This document shows positions 22,901 to 34,330 of a stretch of 64,000 nt of DNA, in pieces. The position numbers were made by a program, and so were the translations under genes. Origin of the DNA: Talinum fruticosum (Eukaryota > Streptophyta > Magnoliopsida > Caryophyllales > Talinaceae); NCBI GenBank assembly GCA_021018815.1, contig JAITYX010000009.1, forward strand, positions 9,116,501 through 9,180,500, read 5' to 3'. The notes under the pieces are model-generated. The model made no database searches, was not told the DNA's origin, and saw nothing but the letters and a program-made list of their open reading frames with translations. The stretch's first letter is position 1. Each line of letters begins with the position of its first letter.

Positions 22901-22918
22901 TCCGCAGTGGAGTCGCCA
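22901..22918 (-). promoter_or_regulatory. Primer-binding site of family B copy 1
   Basis: On the minus strand TGGCGACTCCACTGCGGA follows the LTR end GGTTCCTCCA by two bases. It fixes the 5' end of this interior and its orientation. Confidence 0.85.
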
Positions 22919-22920
22919 CT

Positions 22921-23512
22921 TGGAGGAACCACTGGCTAGTTGAGGCCCGCTGAGCTTCCCCACTATGTGTCGGGTCTCTTTTTTAAAGATTGAGTTTGTA
23001 AATGGTTTTATAAAGTCAATTTTGGAATGTGGGGATGAACCTTTTATTATGATTTCGAGTTTTATTAAATCGATTTAAAGCAAATTTAGTAAAGTTAAAT
23101 GGCGGTTTTATTAACAATTTTATTTTAGTAATTATTTTAGAAGTTTCGGAATATTATTTCTTAACCGGAAGATAAATAAAATTGGGGTTTCTAAATCCTC
23201 CGTGAGGCTTTAGGGCCGGATCGGTGTGAAAACACCAATTTAGACCGAAGCCAACACTATTGACCTCACGCTGTTGACTCGAATCCAACACCTAGGGTTG
23301 GCCGGCGCCGACCATGAGTCAATGGTCGAGAAATCAGCCTCGGCCTCTTGGCATGGCTAGTAGATCGGGAGCCCTAAAATTTTTATCCTACGAGTGATAA
23401 AAACCTGAGATGCAATTGAATAGGAATAAAGCAAAACGTACGACTCGTACTGTCGGGTTTTAAGAAAAAAAATAACAAAAACAAAAATAAAGATTTGCTT
23501 TCTTGATCTTAG
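22921..23512 (-). repeat. Truncated middle LTR of the family B dimer
   Basis: From TGGAGGAACC it follows 26618-27210 and 45272-45855 closely (the R-U5 side of the LTR) and breaks off within CTTGATCTTAGTATG. The next bases are 3' UTR, not the rest of the LTR. About 1.4 kb of LTR is missing. Confidence 0.85.
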
Positions 23513-24330
23513 TATGATGTTCCACGAGGCGATGTGGCTCATTCGAAATTTGAGCTTTTAGTTTGTGTGCTAATAGCTCCTTTGATTGTATGGTAGAAGA
23601 TTTTTGTTTTCCCCGATTATTCTTTGAGTTGGTTAGGTTGTATGACCCTTTAAATCTTGAGCCCCCACGCTCTTCCCGGGTGCTTGTGTCTAGCTCTTAT
23701 TTAATGTTCGAGAGTAGTTTTGATTAATTGATGGCATGGAAGATCCTCTTTGAAGATAACGGTGCTTGGTGGCCTTGTAGATGTTGATATGATGCTTCAT
23801 GTCTGCTTGATTGAATAATTCCTTGTAGGGTTCTTAGTTATTAAGTTTTGTATTTTCCGAGTTTAACTCATGCAAAGGAGATGAATGCAAGACTGTATTC
23901 TAAAAACAAATGCATTCTTTTATTAAGATGCTGCAAAAATTCAAAAAGACAAACAAAAAAAGCTGCAATTAGCCCCCACTCCCTAAGTAAAGCCTAGAGA
24001 AGGGTAAGTTACTTGAACTGCATTGTCATCTGCTACTCATGGTGCTGATAAACCTAATGGTTTGGTACTAAATAAGAATGACATTCTTCTTAATTGACTT
24101 CTGCTCCTTTAAGTAAGATAAGGTGGCTTTGAATTTGGGAAAATTGGAGATAGAAATTGGGATCAAGATTAGGTTTAGGGTCGGACCTCGTGGACTTCCT
24201 ACGTATTAGCTATAGCGGAAATTAAGCCTTGGTAGTTCAAAATGGAATATTGATTGAGATTTTTTTGTTTGGAAAATAGGAAAAAGGAAATGTACATATA
24301 ATGGATATAGAGAAAGGTAAAAGCCAGACT
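23513..24330 (-). other. Partial 3' UTR of family B copy 2
   Basis: It starts TGATGTTCCACGAGG, equivalent to position 19868 in copy 1, so the polypurine tract and the 3' UTR minisatellite are deleted. The rest is colinear with 19868-20639. Confidence 0.8.
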
Positions 24331-25230
24331 TTATTAGAATCCCCGATGAATGGTGGGCTCATTGGATGATCTTCTAGTCGGATGAAGCTTGTTCTTCTTG
24401 TATGAGCATGCCAACATCTCGGAGTGTTTTGAAGTTCATGATAGGCAAGAACTTTAGGTGCTTATGATAGGCAGGTTGGAGGTTCTTGATGATGATTCTA
24501 ACCTGATCCTTCTAAGTTGGTCGATTAGTCATGTGGGTAGTCTGTCGCCCTCTAGCGAGTAAGGAAGTCGGTGAAGCCTTCATCATCTCTTTGCTTGATC
24601 AATTTTAGATCCCGAAGTGTGACTGGTAGATCAGTATTATAGGAGTATTGATGTAGAAACTCGTTGCAATGATCCTGCCAGTTTGTGACCTTGTGTGGGT
24701 CAATAGCATTGTACCATTGCATGACATCTGCGTCAAATGTCCATGGGAAGATGACATGATAAGTGTCTTCCAAGTACATTCTTTAGAGTCACTTGCTCCC
24801 ACAAAGTTTCTCACGTGATGGTGAGGGTTCTCGGTTCCATGAAACTTAATGCTAGCCATGGTAAATTTAGGGGTAGCTTGCCCTTATGGATTGAAGTGAA
24901 TCCCATGGGCATGTAGTAGTGATTGAACATCAAGGACGCCCATAACATCTTCTCTATCCGATCTATTATTGGATCGGATTGAGGCCGAGGTTGAGGTTTA
25001 GGGCGGGATCCTTCTCCTTCTTCTTTTCCTTTTGAACTTTGATTTCTTGTTTAGTTCTTTGCGAATGAAACTAATGGATTCATATATAAACTCAATCATC
25101 TTATCCTAGGTATCAAGCCTAACTTCTAGCTTAGCATCAAACTCCGAAAACAAGGTCATGAGGGGAGTTAGCCATTTTTGGAGGATTGTGTTTAGAGCTT
25201 GGATGGCGCACTCGTGTCACAAGTAAAGAT
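24331..25230 (-). pseudogene. Gag fragment of non-autonomous family B copy 2
   Basis: This is the best-preserved gag core in the window. Minus-strand readings at 24605-24859 and 24552-24779, related by a frameshift, give IKFHGTENPHHHVRNFVGA, then DTYHVIFPWTFDADVMQWYN, then DPHKVTNWQDHCNEFLHQYS and YNTDLPVTLRDLKLIKQ with DDEGFTDFLTR. The Trp-Tyr pair, the W-D-x-x-N-x-F spacing and the closing Q-x-x-x-E-x-F-x-x-F pattern are those of retrotransposon gag cores (PF03732 type). The N-terminal part continues towards 25230. It ends at the same 3' UTR junction as copies 1 and 3. Confidence 0.8.
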
Positions 25231-25479
25231 GGTACGCCGTAATATGGGACATATCGCTGTTGACCGTACCGGTGTTGAAGTAGATTTCTTTATTCCCATA
25301 GCTTGGCGCCAAGATTCCCAACTTGCATAAGATTTCCTTATCCCGTATCCCAAAAGAGTACGCTTAGGATTGGCTCGTGGAAAAACTTTTGAGGGAGTTG
25401 GGGCTTAAGTGCTTGACCGAGAAATGACTGATTCTATGAAAATGATATGCTCTTTTATTTGGATGCACATAAACCAATG
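25231..25479 (-). other. Leader / gag 5' region of copy 2
   Basis: Sequence colinear with 21520-21860, carrying the diverged N-terminal gag theme and short leader; no intact frame. Confidence 0.5.
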
Positions 25480-26060
25480 GAATAGAATTTATACAATGAT
25501 GCGCATGACTCAATTTGGGATGGCTAGTGTAGAATTGTAATGCATAGATGATTATTCCTAATGGAAGATGAATTTGTTTTGGCTAAATGAGTAATAAAAG
25601 ACTCTCCTAATTTGAGATGAATTTTTGTTTGATTAATGCAAATGAAATACTCTCCTAATTAGAGATGAATTTAATTTTGGCTAATGCGAAAATGAAATAA
25701 ACGGACTCACCTACATTGAGATAATTTGACTTGGGCTAATGCAAAATGAAATGCAAAATTGGACACACCTATTTTGAGATGGTTTTGACTTGGGCTAAAT
25801 GCAAAAAATAAAAAAAAAAGCAAAAATAGACTCACCTATTTTAAGATGATTTTCACTTTCACTAAATGCAAAAAGGAAATGCGAGACTCACCTATTTCAA
25901 GATGAAATTTATTTTGGCTAATGCAAAAATGAAATGAATAGACTAACCTTAAGAGAGATGATTTTTTATTAACCTAATGCAAATATGGAATGAATGGATT
26001 GACCGAAAAAGGGAATGTAATTTTGGACTTTTTGGCTAAACTACACATAATTCGACCGAC
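25480..26060 (-). repeat. Leader tandem array, copy 2 (minus strand)
   Basis: About nine to ten diverged units of the leader repeat, recognisable by GACTCACCTATTTTGAGAT and TTTGGCTAATGCAAAATGAA. Order and spacing resemble the array at 21860-22400. Confidence 0.85.
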
Positions 26061-26598
26061 TCAAAAGTTTTATTTTGATTATTATTTTACACTCATGCAA
26101 GGATTATTCAGCGCCCTTCACCTATCCCTAAAGGCTCACAAGCAGAAGATTAAATCTAAAACGCACACACTCATTCAAGTATGGAAATGTAGGCAAGGTA
26201 AACTAATAGTCAAAGGGTCCATGGTCAAAGAGTTTAAGAGTTGGGATACATGGTGACATGTAGTCCGAAATTTGGTCCCCCATCGGTTGCACGGATAACG
26301 ATACCAACCAGAATTCTGGTGCCTCTCGATGGAACAAAAGGTTTATCCCAAGATGTCGTGCTACGAGGAAGGAGGTACCGTTTCCTTTGGCAATCAAGCC
26401 TAGTTAGGCCCGCCTATAGGAACTAGTGGGAGCCTCTCTCCCGAAAGGGTAAACAAGGGGTACAATAAAGTTTTGCTAGGGTCTAAAACAATATTTAAAC
26501 TAGTTAAAAGGTTGCTAATTACGGGATGTCTAATGCAAGCACATCATTAAAACTCACTACTCAAATTTCCAAGTTTCACCCTCTTAAAAAATGATTTA
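26061..26598 (-). other. Leader of family B copy 2
   Basis: Non-coding leader colinear with 22401-22900; ORFs at 25990-26426 are chance. Confidence 0.7.
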
Positions 26599-26616
26599 TC
26601 CCCAGTAGAGTCGCCA
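26599..26616 (-). promoter_or_regulatory. Primer-binding site of family B copy 2
   Basis: On the minus strand TGGCGACTCTACTGGGGA follows the LTR end, the least mutated B primer-binding site in the window. Confidence 0.88.
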
Positions 26617-26617
26617 T

Positions 26618-28394
26618 TTTAGGAACCACGGTCACCCGAGGCCCGCTGAGCTTGCCCACTATGTGTCGGGTCTATTTTTGAAAGATTGATTTTGAAGACG
26701 GTTTTAGAAAGTCGATTTTGGAATCCGGCGATGAATCTTTTTATTAAGATTTCCAAGTTTTGTTAAATATGATTTAAAGCGAATTCAAGAAAGTTGAATG
26801 GACGTTTTTTAACCATTTTATTTTGCTAATTATTTTTAGAAGTCCTAGGATATTATTTCTTAACCGGAAAATAAATAAAATTATGATTTCTAAATATGTC
26901 GTGAGGCTTTAGGGTCGGATCGGTGTGAAAACACCAATGCATGCCGGATCCACCACTATTGACCCCACGGTGTTGGCCGAAGCTAGCAACTAGGGGTTGG
27001 CCGGAATCGGCCATGAGGCGACTGGCTAAGAAATCAGCCTCGGTCTATTGGCGTGGCTGGCGGATTAGGAGCCCTAAGATTTTTATCGTACAATTAGAAA
27101 AAGCCGAGATGGAATTGAATAGGAATAAAGCAAAAAGTAGGAATTGCCAATCGGGTTTTAGGAAAGAAAAACTAATAAAAACAAAACTAAAGATTTGCTC
27201 TCTCGATCTTATTATGGGAAAATTAAGATTAAAAAAGGCTAAAAATGACTCCATCGTTCTTTCAACCGAGAATCGGATTCCGGGCGAGGGTACGAAGCGT
27301 AGGGACAAACCCTTTCGTTTCGCCCTTCCGAATATAGCCATTACTAGATCGAGTAGTGAATTGAAAATATGTAAAACAAGCAAGCAAGCAACATGCAACG
27401 GGAATTAAAGCAACCAGAACAGTAATAAAGGAAAGCAATGAAAGCGAAAGTAAAGAAAGCGGTAAAGAATGTTTGACGAGGTTTCCATTTTTGGCGAGTT
27501 TCTATTTTTGGCAATTATTAATTTTGATGCATGATGCAGAAAGTAATAAAAGCATAAAAATAAATAAACCATTTTGAAAACTAAGTCTGTGCCCTCGGGT
27601 TGTCCCACCTACTAATCTGGATCTCGAATTTGGATCTCTTCATGCGACGGTGATGAATTGAAAGTGGCTTTTTGTGAGTATTTTATGGAGCCTTTTAGGT
27701 TCGGATGTAGTTTAGCTAAAGAGTAGCATAGGAATAGGTTGAAAAGGGACCAAGAGATCAGAATAGAGATGAGAGTATTTACTACCTCTTAGCGAATTAC
27801 AACAACGTAACATTGAGGGTTAAGCCATTGGGAGAATAAGAGCCAATGCTCTCTTTTTATAAGGAGAGGTTAGGTCAAGAAATGACATAGATTTAAGCTT
27901 AGCCAGCCATCCGAATAGGGAACAAAGCTGGGTAGGAATATCTTGAGATTGAACCGCATAGAACCGAGATAAAGAAGGGATAAAATCGGATAGAACCGAG
28001 AGGCAAGCGCTTGCCATAAGAGGCTGTCTAGGGTTTTATGCCCTAGCATGGTTCCAAGAGAGTCTTCGGGGAAAAACATTGCATTCCACTTAACCTTTTT
28101 AGAAGGCAGGTGCCAGCCACATGAGCTTTCCAAAAATAGACAGTTTCCATTTTTGACGGGTTTCCATTTTTGGCGGGTTTCTATTTTTGGCAATTATTAA
28201 TTTTGATGCATGATGCGTGATCCCAGTCTTGGGTGGACTGTCTTGAACACAAAACGCAGCACTTTGATGCTTATGATCATGAAATGCAATGTCTAAAGTC
28301 GTCTTGAGGTCTTCAACTACTCGTCCGATTGGACTGAAGTTAAACGCAGTGTTACGAGCCTAAAATTTCTCGGCACGTGGCGCTGGACTGTCTT
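26618..28394 (-). repeat. Family B LTR of the dimer, truncated at its U3 start
   Basis: It is colinear with 16907-18680 and 45272-47040 from the GGAACC end through a TATA-like element (TATAAAAAGAGAGC on the minus strand, about 27853-27866) to GGACTGTCTT at 28394. There the sequence changes to a plus-strand LTR. The last 200 bp or so of U3 are missing. Confidence 0.85.
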
Positions 28395-28991
28395 AAAGAC
28401 CGATGAAGTCATTTTAGCCTCTTCTAGTCTTAGTTTTCCCATACTAAGATTGAGAGAGAAAATTTTATTAGTTTTTATTGGCTTTCTTTTCCTTTTTCAT
28501 TTATTTCTTCTAAATCGCTTCCTGGCTATTTTTTGATTGAATGATAGAAGAAACAGGATCTGAATTTGCCCAGCTAGGGTAGAGGCCGAGGCTAATTGCA
28601 TCAGCCATGGCCTCCGGCCGGCGACGATCACCACTAGGTGCAGGCTACCGCCTGTACCGAGTGGTTTGTAGGCGGGCTTGGGTCCAATCCGGTGTTTTCA
28701 CACCAATTTGGCCCTAAAGCCTCACGGCAGAAACAGAAACCCTAATTTCTATTTTTAGTTAAGAAATAATATCCCGGGACTTCTCAAAATAATATCTAAA
28801 ATAAAATAATTAATAAAGCTGCTATTCAAACTTTGCCTAATCAGATTTAATAAAATTCAAAAATCTTAACAAAAGCTTCATCTCTACATTCCAAAATCGA
28901 CCTTCTAAAACCATCTTCAAAATCAATCTTTAAAAAGAGACCTGATCCAAGTGGGGATGCTCGGCGGGCCCCAACCGATTGTGGTTCCTAC
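28395..28991 (+). repeat. Family B 5' LTR, 3' part (plus strand)
   Basis: From AAAGACCGATGAAGTC it follows 37311-37575 and 42810-43457 and ends GGTTCCTAC directly before a primer-binding site. It may be the continuation of the LTR half at 15871-16906, with roughly 280 bp lost, if the minus-strand dimer inserted into one LTR. Confidence 0.8.
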
Positions 28992-28993
28992 TG

Positions 28994-29011
28994 TGGCGAC
29001 TCCACTAGGGA
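28994..29011 (+). promoter_or_regulatory. Primer-binding site of the plus-strand B copy
   Basis: TGGCGACTCCACTAGGGA, one base or so from the copies at 22901 and 26599, directly after the LTR end. Confidence 0.85.
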
Positions 29012-29594
29012 TAAAACTTTTTATTAAGAGGGCGAAACTTGAAAATTTGAGTTGTGTGTTTTAATGATGTGCTTGCATTACGCATCCTGCATTTAACAAC
29101 CTTTGAACTAGTTTAAATACTTGTTTTGGACAATTGGGAAAACTTTATTGTACCCGCCATTTACCCTTCCTTGAGAGAGGCTCCCACTAATTCCTTTAGG
29201 CGGGCCTAACTAGGCTTGATTGCACGAGGAAATTGTACCTCCTGCCTCGTAGCATGCATTCTTAGGCTAAACCTTTTGGTTCACCGAGAGGCACCGAGAA
29301 TTCTGGTTGGTATTCTTATCCGTGCACCCCATGGGAGAACAAATTCTCGGACTACGTGTAACCATGTATCCAAACTCTTGAACTCTTTGACCAGTAGAAC
29401 TTTTGGACCATTAGGTGGTCCCCTCTTCATTTACATACTTGAATAAGTGTGTTTGTTTTTTTAGATTTAATCTATTGCTTGTGAGTCTTTAGGGATAGGT
29501 GAGGAGCGCTGAAAAATCCTTGCATGGATGCAAAAATTTTAAAAATAAAACTTTTGAGTTGGTCCATTTTGTGCATTTTAGGAAAAAGTCAAAA
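29012..29594 (+). other. Leader of the plus-strand B copy
   Basis: Non-coding leader colinear with 12280-13019; the ORF at 29216-29446 is chance. Confidence 0.7.
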
Positions 29595-30425
29595 TTTTTT
29601 CCTCTACTTTTAAGGTCGGTCCATTTTGCATTTCATATTTTTGCATTAGCCAAAATAAATTTCATCCTAATTAAGGTGATTCCGTATTTCATATTTGCAT
29701 TAGCAAAATCAAAAATCATCCCTCTTAACATTGGTCCACATTTCATATTTGCATTAGCTAAATAAAAAATCATCCCTTTCATGGTTGGTCCGCATTTTAT
29801 TTTTGTATTAGCCAAAATAAATTCGATCCCTCTTAAGGTTAGTCCGCATTTCATTTTTGTATTAGTCAAATTAAATTTCATCTCAATTAAGGTGAGTCCG
29901 CATTTCATTTTGCATTAGTCAAAATAAATTTCGTCCCAATTAGGATGAGTCCCTTCAATTCAAATATCATCTCATAATAGGTAAGTCTATTCATTTTATT
30001 TTTGCATTAGCCAATTTAAATTTTATCTCAAAATAGGTGAGTCTTATCTTGCATTTCATTTTACAGTAGCCTAATTCAAAAATCATCTCAAGTAGGTGAG
30101 TCCAATATTGCATTTCATTCTTGCATCTAGCTAAAAGTCAAATTCATCTCTAATTAAGAGAGTCCTTCATTTGGATTAGCTAAAATTAAATTTATCTCTA
30201 ATTAGGAGAGTCCTTCGTTTGCATTAGCCAAAATTAAATTCATCTTTAATTAGGAGAGCCTTTCATTTGCATTAGCCAATTTAAAATTCATCTCATATTA
30301 GGTGAGTCTAGTTTGCATTTTCATTTCTCATTTAGCTAAAACAAATTCATCTTCCATCGGGAATAATTATGTATGCATTTCGAGTCTTGCACTAACCAAA
30401 TCATAAAATCATCCTAGAATAAGTC
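29595..30425 (+). repeat. Leader tandem array of the plus-strand B copy
   Basis: About 14 diverged units of 45-65 bp with the theme CATTTCATTTTTGCATTAGC, CAAAATAAATTTCATC and AATTAAGGTGAGTCC. This is the longest leader array here. The overlapping repetitive ORFs on both strands at 29499-29908 (for example repeated KCGLTL on the minus strand) are products of the repeat, not genes. Confidence 0.9.
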
Positions 30426-31544
30426 ATGCACATCATCACATACATATCATTCTATTTGTTTTGCATTTCTTTATATACATCAAAATAAAAGAGCATATCA
30501 TTTTCTTTTCTCTTAGGATCGAGTCATTCCTCGGGTTAAGCACTTAAGCCCCATCTCCATAGAAGAACATTCAATGAGTCCATCACTCATCAAGGATACT
30601 AATAAAGTTTGGTTTTTCCCCATTTCCTTATCCTTTGCATTTCCTTTTCCTGCCTTCCAAAAAAAAAAAAATAACAAACCCAAATCATCTCCTTTTTAAA
30701 CAACGAAGGCTTGATTTCCGTTATAACGGATGTGTAGGAAGCCCATGAGGTCTGGCCCCAAACCAAGCCTTGATCCCAATTTCCATTTCCCATTTCCCAA
30801 AATCAAAGCCACTTTGCCTATCCGGAAGAGCGGAACCCATTGGGAAAATTCATCGAATCATCAAGAAGCATGCCGATCGATTTAGCACAAAATCGTCGAT
30901 TTACTATCCGCCAGACAACAATACATCATAGTTCGAGCGACCACATTCTTTAGGCTCTACTTTAGGGAGTGGGGGCTAAAGTTCAATTTTGTCTTTGCCT
31001 TTTTGATTTATTTTTTTGGCATCATCTTAATAAAAGAATGCTTTTGTTCTTAGAATTGAGCCTTGCATACATCTCCTTTGCATGAGTCAAACTCCTAAAA
31101 ATACAAAAAATTAATAACAAAGCACCCTACAATGAATTATTCAATCAAGTAACATCAAGCATCAAGTTAGCATGAAAGAGGTCACCAACAGCGCTACCTT
31201 CAAAGGAGTTCAACCAAGAATATTAAAGCTAGTATCCAATATTCAAAAAGAGAAAAACAGAACCATCAAAGAAGAAAGTAGGGGCTCAAGATCGAAAGGG
31301 TCATACAACCACAACAACTCTAAGAATACTTAAGGGAAGACACAAATTGTCTACCATACAAAGGAGCTATTAACACATAAACTAAAAGCTTAAATTTTGA
31401 ATGAGGCACATAACCTCATGGAACATCATATTTCAAGTAAGCATTCCCTAGATTCCGGATCATCCAACGACCAAGTCTAAGCAAGAATTTCTACATAGAG
31501 GTAAGCATACGTCCCTATTCGACGAAAGTGGATAGAAGTCGAGG
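30426..31544 (+). other. Leader joined directly to 3' UTR; gag deleted
   Basis: Up to about 30600 this is leader; from there on it matches the reverse complement of 19771-20500 (3' UTR), so the gag fragment of the other copies is missing altogether. An A-run lies at 30660-30670. No coding similarity was found. Confidence 0.7.
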
Positions 31545-31875
31545 TTTAGCCTAGTAGCAATCAAGGTTCGAAACCTCGGTCGAGTCTTAGGCCCAGCGGT
31601 TGTCAAGGTTCGGACATGACTTAGTCGAGCTTCGGGCCTAACAGCGGTCAAGGTTCGGACACAACTTAGTTGAGCTCCGGGCTAAGCGGCGGTCAAGGTT
31701 CGGACACATCACTCAAGCTTCACACCCAGCAGCGAGTCAAAGTTCGGACACCACTTAGTCGACCTTCGAGCCCAGCGGCGGTCAAGGTTCGGACATCAAT
31801 ACCTCCGTCGAGCTTCGGGCCTAACGAGTGGTCAATGTTCGGACACCACACCAAGACTTCAGGACCAGTCCACGG
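31545..31875 (+). repeat. 3' UTR minisatellite of the plus-strand B copy
   Basis: About seven units of 45-50 bp built on AGCGGTCAAGGTTCGGACA and CTTAGTCGAGCTTCGGGCC. Same sequence family and same position as 19400-19770 and 47860-48165 (those on the minus strand). Confidence 0.88.
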
Positions 31876-32361
31876 CTAAGTCAAGGAACCACATTTGAAA
31901 CATGATCCGATTACATATCATCTTCGAGTAACACATGAAACGATTTACATTCGATTATTTGCTAACAAAACTGTTTGTGCGAAATTTTCAGCCAAGCTTC
32001 GGACCGCAAGAATGGTCAAGTTTAGCCACACCTAGCTAAACTTCGGGTCTAAGAAGTGGTCAAGTTCACGCACCACAGCTGAACTTCAATCTTTACTACC
32101 CGAGTCAAGTTCAATCTCCCTCGCCAAGCTTTAGACTAAGAACGGTCAAGTTTGGGCACATCAATCTAAACTTCGGGTCACTAAGCGGCTAAGTTCAAGA
32201 ATCACCAACCTGGACATCGGACAACACTAGTCAAGTCCAAGCCCCATCGAGTTCATGGTACCTAACTTCAAATGCATTAATTTTATTAGAGTTCGCAGCA
32301 ACGCAACCACCGGGTAAGTACCTTTTAGTTTCTACTTAACCATCGACTTTCGGACTCGATC
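31876..32361 (+). other. 3' UTR between minisatellite and polypurine tract
   Basis: Non-coding; contains further degenerate units on the theme GGTCAAGTTTAG/CTAAACTTCGGG at about 32000-32200. Confidence 0.65.
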
Positions 32362-32376
32362 AAAGTGGGGGCTAAC
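32362..32376 (+). promoter_or_regulatory. Polypurine tract of the plus-strand B copy
   Basis: AAAGTGGGGGCTAAC runs directly into the LTR start TGTAGAAATC. Confidence 0.88.
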
Positions 32377-33781
32377 TGTAGAAATCAAAAAGTGTTGTCC
32401 TTTTCTCTGTATTTTATTCTATTGGTCCGATGATGAAAACCCGAGTCCTATTTCGGGATTTAGATCATGGACTCCGATCGATTTGTGCGATATAAGCCCG
32501 TAAACCACAAAGAACACCCAACACCAAATAAATAGCCTTTTTCTTTAGGTCGATTCATAAATCCCCCTTTCTTTCGGACGATGCCAAGACCGGGCCAAGC
32601 CTCCAGAGACAACGGAGTCCGAGTGCCGCGTGCACGGGAAATTCTAGGCTCGGAACACTGCGTTTCACTTCAATCCAACTAGACAAGGAGCTGATGACCT
32701 CAACACGATATTAGACATTGTATTTCATGAGCACAAGAATCAAAGTGCTGCATTTTGGCTCCAAGATGGCTTACCCGAGACTAGGAGCAAGCATCCCGAA
32801 CCAAAAATGAAAACCCGCCAAAAATGGAAACTTTTCATTTTTGGAAATGTTCTATGGCTAGCGCATGCCACTCCAAAATAGTAAGTTGAACAATGCGTTA
32901 TTCTCCGGAGACTCCTTTGGAAATACGCTTAGGGCACGAAACCCTAGGCATCCCTTGATGGCCGGCGTCGGCCATCTCGGTTCTATCCGGTCTTATCTCT
33001 TCCGTATGGTTCAATCTTCACAATATCTTGACCCAATTTTTGCTATTGCTTCTTAACAGTTGGCCGAGCTAACCCTAGGTCACTTCCTTGACCTAACCTC
33101 TCCCTATAAATATAGAGCTTTGGCTCTCATTCGCACACAACTTTTTGCCTTAATACCACGCTAATGAAATTCACCTAAGAGCTACTAAATACTCATCTTT
33201 GTATTCTGGTCTCTTGGTCCCTTTTCAACCTATTCCTTCCCCTTTTCATTCTACTCCTTACCTAAACTACATTTGAACCCAGAAAGCCTCATCATACATC
33301 CGTATACTTACCTATGTCCATAAAGTACACACAAAAGCCCCATTTAATTCGCCACCGTCGCAATAAGAGATCCAGATCCAAGATCAAGATCAACGGTGGG
33401 AAAACCTGGGGGACAGATCCAGTTTTCATAATGGTTTATTTTATTTTATGCTTTCTTTATTGCTTTACGTATTGCGGACAAACAATGTATCGCTTTTAAT
33501 TCCTCCCCGCCTGATGTAATCTTTTAGATTTATCGCTTTCTTTTTCTTCTTGTCTTTTCTTTTGCTTTCCCTTTTCGTTTCCGCTTTTACCGCTTTCTTT
33601 ATTGCTTTCTGTTTCTATGTCTTGGTTGCTTTAATTCTTTTTGTATGTTGTTGCTTGCTTGCTTTTGTACATTATTTTAATTCATTACTCGAACTAGTAA
33701 TGGTCATCTTCGGACGAGCGAGAATGAAAGGGTTTTCCCTATGTTTCTTAACCTCGCCGCCGAATCCGATTCTTAGTTTAA
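32377..33781 (+). repeat. Family B 3' LTR (plus strand), 3'-truncated
   Basis: It starts TGTAGAAATCAAAAAGTG, carries the TATA box at 33104-33114 and continues through GGACAAACAATGTATCGC to CCGATTCTTAGTTTA at 33781, where minus-strand copia integrase begins. About 600 bp of R-U5 is missing. The low-complexity ORF 33550-33843 is LTR sequence. Confidence 0.85.
33104..33114 (+). promoter_or_regulatory. TATA box of a family B LTR
   Basis: CTATAAATATA follows the conserved CCTAACCTCTCC block about 730 bp into the LTR; the same layout is seen at 42119-42130. Confidence 0.75.
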
Positions 33782-34330
33782 TGGCATATATTCAAAGTAT
33801 AGTTGGCTGTGTTGACTGCCTCGGCCCAGAAATAGTAAGGTAAGTTGTGCTCAATCATCATCGTCCTTGCTATTTCTTCAAGGGCTCTGTTCTTTCTCTT
33901 TACTACTCCATTTTGTTGAGGAGTTCTTGGTGCTTGAGAAGTTGTGAGAGATGCCATTTTTGTCACAAAACTCGAGAATTTTGAGTAGCCGAACTCCCTT
34001 CCATGGTCGGTTCGAATTCTCTGGATCCGAGTCCGAGACTCAACTTGGATTTTTCTACGAGCTTCCTAAACTCCTTGAACGCTTCATTTTTGTGCTTAAG
34101 AAAACACACCCGGGTAAATCGAGAATAATCATCAATAATAACAAATATATATGATTTACCTCCGAGGCTCTTAACAGGAATTTCACCACATAAATCCATA
34201 TGCAATAGCTCAAGCACTTTGGATGTGGAAACTGTCTTTAGAGATCCGGATGAAGATCTAACTTGTTTCCCTCTTGTGCATGCTTCACAAACTTTATCCT
34301 TCTCAAAAACACGGTTAGGTAAACCCTAAC
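33782..34330 (-). pseudogene. Copia integrase core fragment
   Basis: Minus-strand readings at 33963-34217 and 33778-33966 give LLHMDLCGEIPVKSLGGKSY, then VIIDDYSRFTRVCFLKHKNE, and RTPQQNGVV followed by KRKNRALEEIARTM and NLPYYFWAEAVNTANY. This is the rve-type integrase core of Ty1/copia. The first catalytic Asp (DDYSRF) is present, but the Glu of the usual VVERKNR is Lys here (VVKRKNR), and a frameshift separates the halves. It encodes no active enzyme. It is cut at 33782 by the junction with LTR sequence. Confidence 0.85.

Larger units (their letters stand above)
16907..28394 (-). mobile_element. Family B dimer: LTR-interior-LTR-interior-LTR (minus strand)
   Basis: In plus coordinates the order is LTR 16907-18895, interior 18896-22920, partial LTR 22921-23512, partial interior 23513-26617, partial LTR 26618-28394, all on the minus strand. 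Both interiors have the same reduced layout (leader array, gag fragment, 3' UTR) and no RT or integrase. Sharing of the middle LTR is the signature of unequal recombination between LTRs or of insertion next to a relative. The middle junction at 23512/23513 deletes most of one LTR and about 1 kb of 3' UTR. Confidence 0.75.

Noticed and set aside
27045..27408. Long ORFs on both strands (up to 155 codons)
   Set aside because: They lie inside a family B LTR and are not conserved in the LTRs at 16907, 22921 or 45272.
29499..29908. Minus-strand ORF with repeated KCGLTLxGMxFxLANxxM units resembling a repeat protein
   Set aside because: It is a translation of the leader minisatellite; the other arrays are not open in the same frame.
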